Assembly (NCBI GenBank): GCA_002425305.1
Contig: DILZ01000098.1
Coordinates: 10,802 to 17,043 of the forward strand
Direction: 5' to 3'
From: Ruminococcaceae bacterium UBA5579
Lineage (GTDB): Bacteria > Bacillota > Clostridia > Oscillospirales > Ruminococcaceae
Length of the DNA: 6,242 nt
The notes under the pieces are model-generated. The model was given only the letters and a program-made list of their open reading frames with translations. It ran no database searches and was not told the origin of the DNA. Shown here in pieces: positions 5,102-6,242 of the stretch. Each line of letters starts with the position of its first letter. Position 1 is the stretch's first letter. The translations under genes and the position numbers were made by a program.

Positions 5102-5821
5102 ATGAAGAAAAAAAACAACTCCGAGAAGAAATGGGTGATACTTGCCGCATCGGGCGCGGCGGCAGTCGCGATAACTATGTTCGCGGCGTATCGCTCCACG
5201 GTAAACAAGCTTATTCCGACAAACACGCCCGCCAAATCCTCAGCAAGTCAGCAGACGTACACGTTCTCCGCACCAACGTCATCGGACGTTCCCGTACAAA
5301 ACCCCGTCACAAGCGTGCCTAAACCCGACAGCAGCTCAAGCAGCACCCAAAAACCGGCGAACGGCTCGTCCGGCACGGTAGAGGTCAATAAGCCGATCGT
5401 ATCGGACGCGGGCAACATTATGCCCGTTAAGGGCGAGATTTCACATCCGTTCAGCAACGGCGAGCTTGTGAAATCCGAAACGCTGGGTGTATGGAAAACT
5501 CACGACGGCTGCGATATACTATGCGAGCCGGGCACTGAGGTTAGATCGATGTCCGAGGGCGTTATAAAGGAGATCAAGGACGACGCGCTTTGGGGCATTT
5601 ATGTCGTGGTGGAGCAGAGCAACGGTTTGGACGTACAGTATTGCGGCTTGGCAAAGGAATTGAATGTCAAGGCGGGACAGGCGGTCAAGCAGGGGGAGAT
5701 ACTCGGTAAGACCGGCGATACAAATCAGTGCGAGATACTGCAACAACCGCACCTGCACGTGGGCGTAAAGCAAGGCGGCAAGTGGATAGATCCGCTTTCC
5801 GTCGTCAACACGCAGGAATAA
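5102..5821 (+). CDS. spoIIQ: SpoIIQ-like membrane-anchored LytM/M23 protein
   Basis: SpoIIQ sits in the forespore membrane and uses its extracytoplasmic LytM domain to bind SpoIIIAH across the intermembrane space, for engulfment and forespore maintenance. The product is 239 aa. It has a lysine-rich start, one membrane helix at about residues 11-30, a Ser/Thr/Pro-rich linker (39-92) and an M23 domain (about 105-235). The zinc ligands look intact: H134 and D138 in THDGCD, and H219 in PHLHVG, with H217 as the catalytic-type His. The His usual in active LytM proteins (in a YMHL-type motif) is G182 in YCGL, as in SpoIIQ-type proteins. WKTHDGCDI and the DDALWGIYVVV stretch also fit SpoIIQ better than a cell-wall hydrolase. 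Four cysteines (137, 141, 181, 210) lie in the domain. The ATG has AAGGA 8 nt upstream. Stops are tandem (TAA TAG). No spoIID neighbour is seen. A plain M23 peptidase is the alternative. Confidence 0.72.
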   Translation: MKKKNNSEKKWVILAASGAAAVAITMFAAYRSTVNKLIPTNTPAKSSASQQTYTFSAPTSSDVPVQNPVTSVPKPDSSSSSTQKPANGSSGTVEVNKPIVSDAGNIMPVKGEISHPFSNGELVKSETLGVWKTHDGCDILCEPGTEVRSMSEGVIKEIKDDALWGIYVVVEQSNGLDVQYCGLAKELNVKAGQAVKQGEILGKTGDTNQCEILQQPHLHVGVKQGGKWIDPLSVVNTQE

Positions 5822-5834
5822 TAGGTATTCGGGG

Positions 5835-5863
5835 TGTTCCGCGAACAGGCGTTCGCGGATACA
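5835..5863 (+). terminator. GC-rich hairpin after the SpoIIQ-like gene
   Basis: TCCGCGAAC (5838-5846) pairs perfectly with GTTCGCGGA (5851-5859) around an AGGC loop. TGT (5835-5837) and ACA (5861-5863) extend it by three pairs past one bulged T. It starts 13 nt after the stop codon, the right place for a terminator or 3'-end stabiliser. It is followed by a G run, not a U run, so it is not a canonical intrinsic terminator. Confidence 0.4.
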
Positions 5864-6016
5864 TAGGGGGGCACGGTCTATAAGTGAACCGGGTCGGTCA
5901 TAGTTTTTCAAGAGTCGGGTTTGTGGATTTTTAACGACTTTTATTGCGTTTCTTTGAACATTATGCCGAATAATGCGATTTTCTCTAAAAATAATTATAA
6001 TAATTCAAAAAAACAT

Positions 6017-6050
6017 TTGACAAACGCGAAAAAATATGCGAAAATATAAT
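6017..6050 (+). promoter_or_regulatory. Promoter-like boxes with over-long spacing
   Basis: A perfect TTGACA (6017-6022) and a perfect TATAAT (6045-6050) lie in the right order, but 22 nt apart, beyond the normal 16-19. A near-tandem repeat, GCGAAAA (6026-6032 and 6038-6044), fills the spacer. Transcription from the TATAAT would begin near 6057 and give a leader of about 105 nt. It may be weak or activator-dependent, or only the TATAAT may be used. Confidence 0.35.
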
Positions 6051-6063
6051 TATAAAGGGTAGT

Positions 6064-6105
6064 GCGCTTCGACCGCGAACATAATGCGGAAAGCACCAGA
6101 AGCGC
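6064..6105 (+). promoter_or_regulatory. Foldable leader RNA before the secreted protein
   Basis: GCGCTTC (6064-6070) pairs perfectly with GAAGCGC (6099-6105), enclosing a smaller stem, CCGC (6073-6076) with GCGG (6086-6089). An alternative pairing, CCGCG (6073-6077) with CGCGG (6103-6107), would exclude the outer stem. No known riboswitch consensus is recognised. The structure ends 44 nt before the Shine-Dalgarno. Confidence 0.35.
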
Positions 6106-6161
6106 GGAACGTCAAAAATCAAAGATAACACGTTACTCAACAAAATGACGGAGTGTGAAAA

Positions 6162-6242
6162 ATGAATTTGTTAAAAAGAATAGCAGCGCTGATGCTTTTG
6201 GCGGTGTTTGCCGTGGGATTTTTCACGGCAGTCCCCTCAACA
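6162..6242 (+). CDS. Secreted or membrane-anchored protein, N-terminus only (hypothetical)
   Basis: Only the first 27 codons are inside the window. They encode MNLLKR followed by a hydrophobic run of about 17 residues (IAALMLLAVFAVGFFTA) and VPST, a typical Sec signal peptide or a first membrane helix. The ATG at 6162-6164 has GGAG (6150-6153) 8 nt upstream. The mature part is not visible, so no function can be assigned. Confidence 0.72.
   Translation, partial: MNLLKRIAALMLLAVFAVGFFTAVPST

Larger units (their letters stand above)
5864..6161 (+). other. Non-coding region between the SpoIIQ-like gene and the secreted protein
   Basis: No convincing gene is seen on either strand. From left to right there is a G-rich then T-rich stretch (5865-5956) and a short hairpin, CATTAT (5959-5964) pairing with ATAATG (5970-5975), followed by CGATTTTCTCT, which could be a weak second terminator. 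Then come an AT-rich block with promoter-like boxes (6017-6050) and a leader that can fold (6064-6105). Confidence 0.6.

Noticed and set aside
5884..5907. Intrinsic terminator ACCG-GGT-CGGT followed by TTTTT
   Set aside because: A 4-bp stem with a 3-nt loop is too weak, and the U run is separated from it.
5519..5911. 130-codon minus-strand frame under the SpoIIQ-like gene
   Set aside because: It is antisense to the conserved LytM domain and gives no recognisable protein.

Overview
The window most likely comes from an endospore-forming member of the Clostridia (Bacillota). A spoVAC-spoVAD pair sits at the left end and a SpoIIQ-like LytM protein behind a sigmaF-like promoter at the right. Ribosome-binding sites are purine-rich, and coding GC is moderate while the intergenic DNA is AT-rich. 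The family cannot be fixed from sequence alone. The spoVA pair starts at spoVAC with no spoVAA/spoVAB in front, which is the reduced clostridial arrangement rather than the long Bacillus operon.

Layout, left to right. (1) On the minus strand, positions 1-938 hold spoVAD (cut by the window edge, TTG start) and spoVAC, behind a candidate forespore sigmaG promoter at 988-1017. (2) A strong hairpin at 1082-1117 separates them from the next minus-strand group. (3) Positions 1153-2906 (minus) hold three tightly packed genes. In transcription order these are a two-TM NERD-domain protein, a RimJ/RimL-type GNAT acetyltransferase and an ElaA-type GNAT acetyltransferase, with a 10-nt gap and then a 26-nt overlap. 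(4) Positions 2931-3024 form a 94-bp element bounded by imperfect 27-bp inverted repeats; one end contains the stop codon of the next gene. (5) Positions 3018-4831 (minus) hold ychF followed by a YgeA-type amino-acid racemase, read from an extended -10 promoter at 4954-4982. The leader of about 115 nt contains a 16-codon ORF with its own Shine-Dalgarno. (6) A divergent intergenic region leads on the plus strand to the SpoIIQ-like gene (5102-5821). (7) About 340 nt of non-coding DNA with a GC hairpin, an AT-rich promoter-like stretch and a foldable leader precedes the start of a secreted protein that runs off the right edge.

How the genes relate. The two ends share a forespore theme. SpoIIQ is made early under sigmaF and bridges to the mother-cell SpoIIIA machinery, while SpoVAC/SpoVAD are made late under sigmaG and move dipicolinic acid. 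The middle is housekeeping (YchF GTPase), amino-acid racemisation, and an accessory NERD/GNAT cluster with no obvious pathway. No phage, CRISPR, rRNA or tRNA gene was seen. The least explained items are the 94-bp inverted-repeat element, the ychF leader ORF and the structured leader at 6064-6105.
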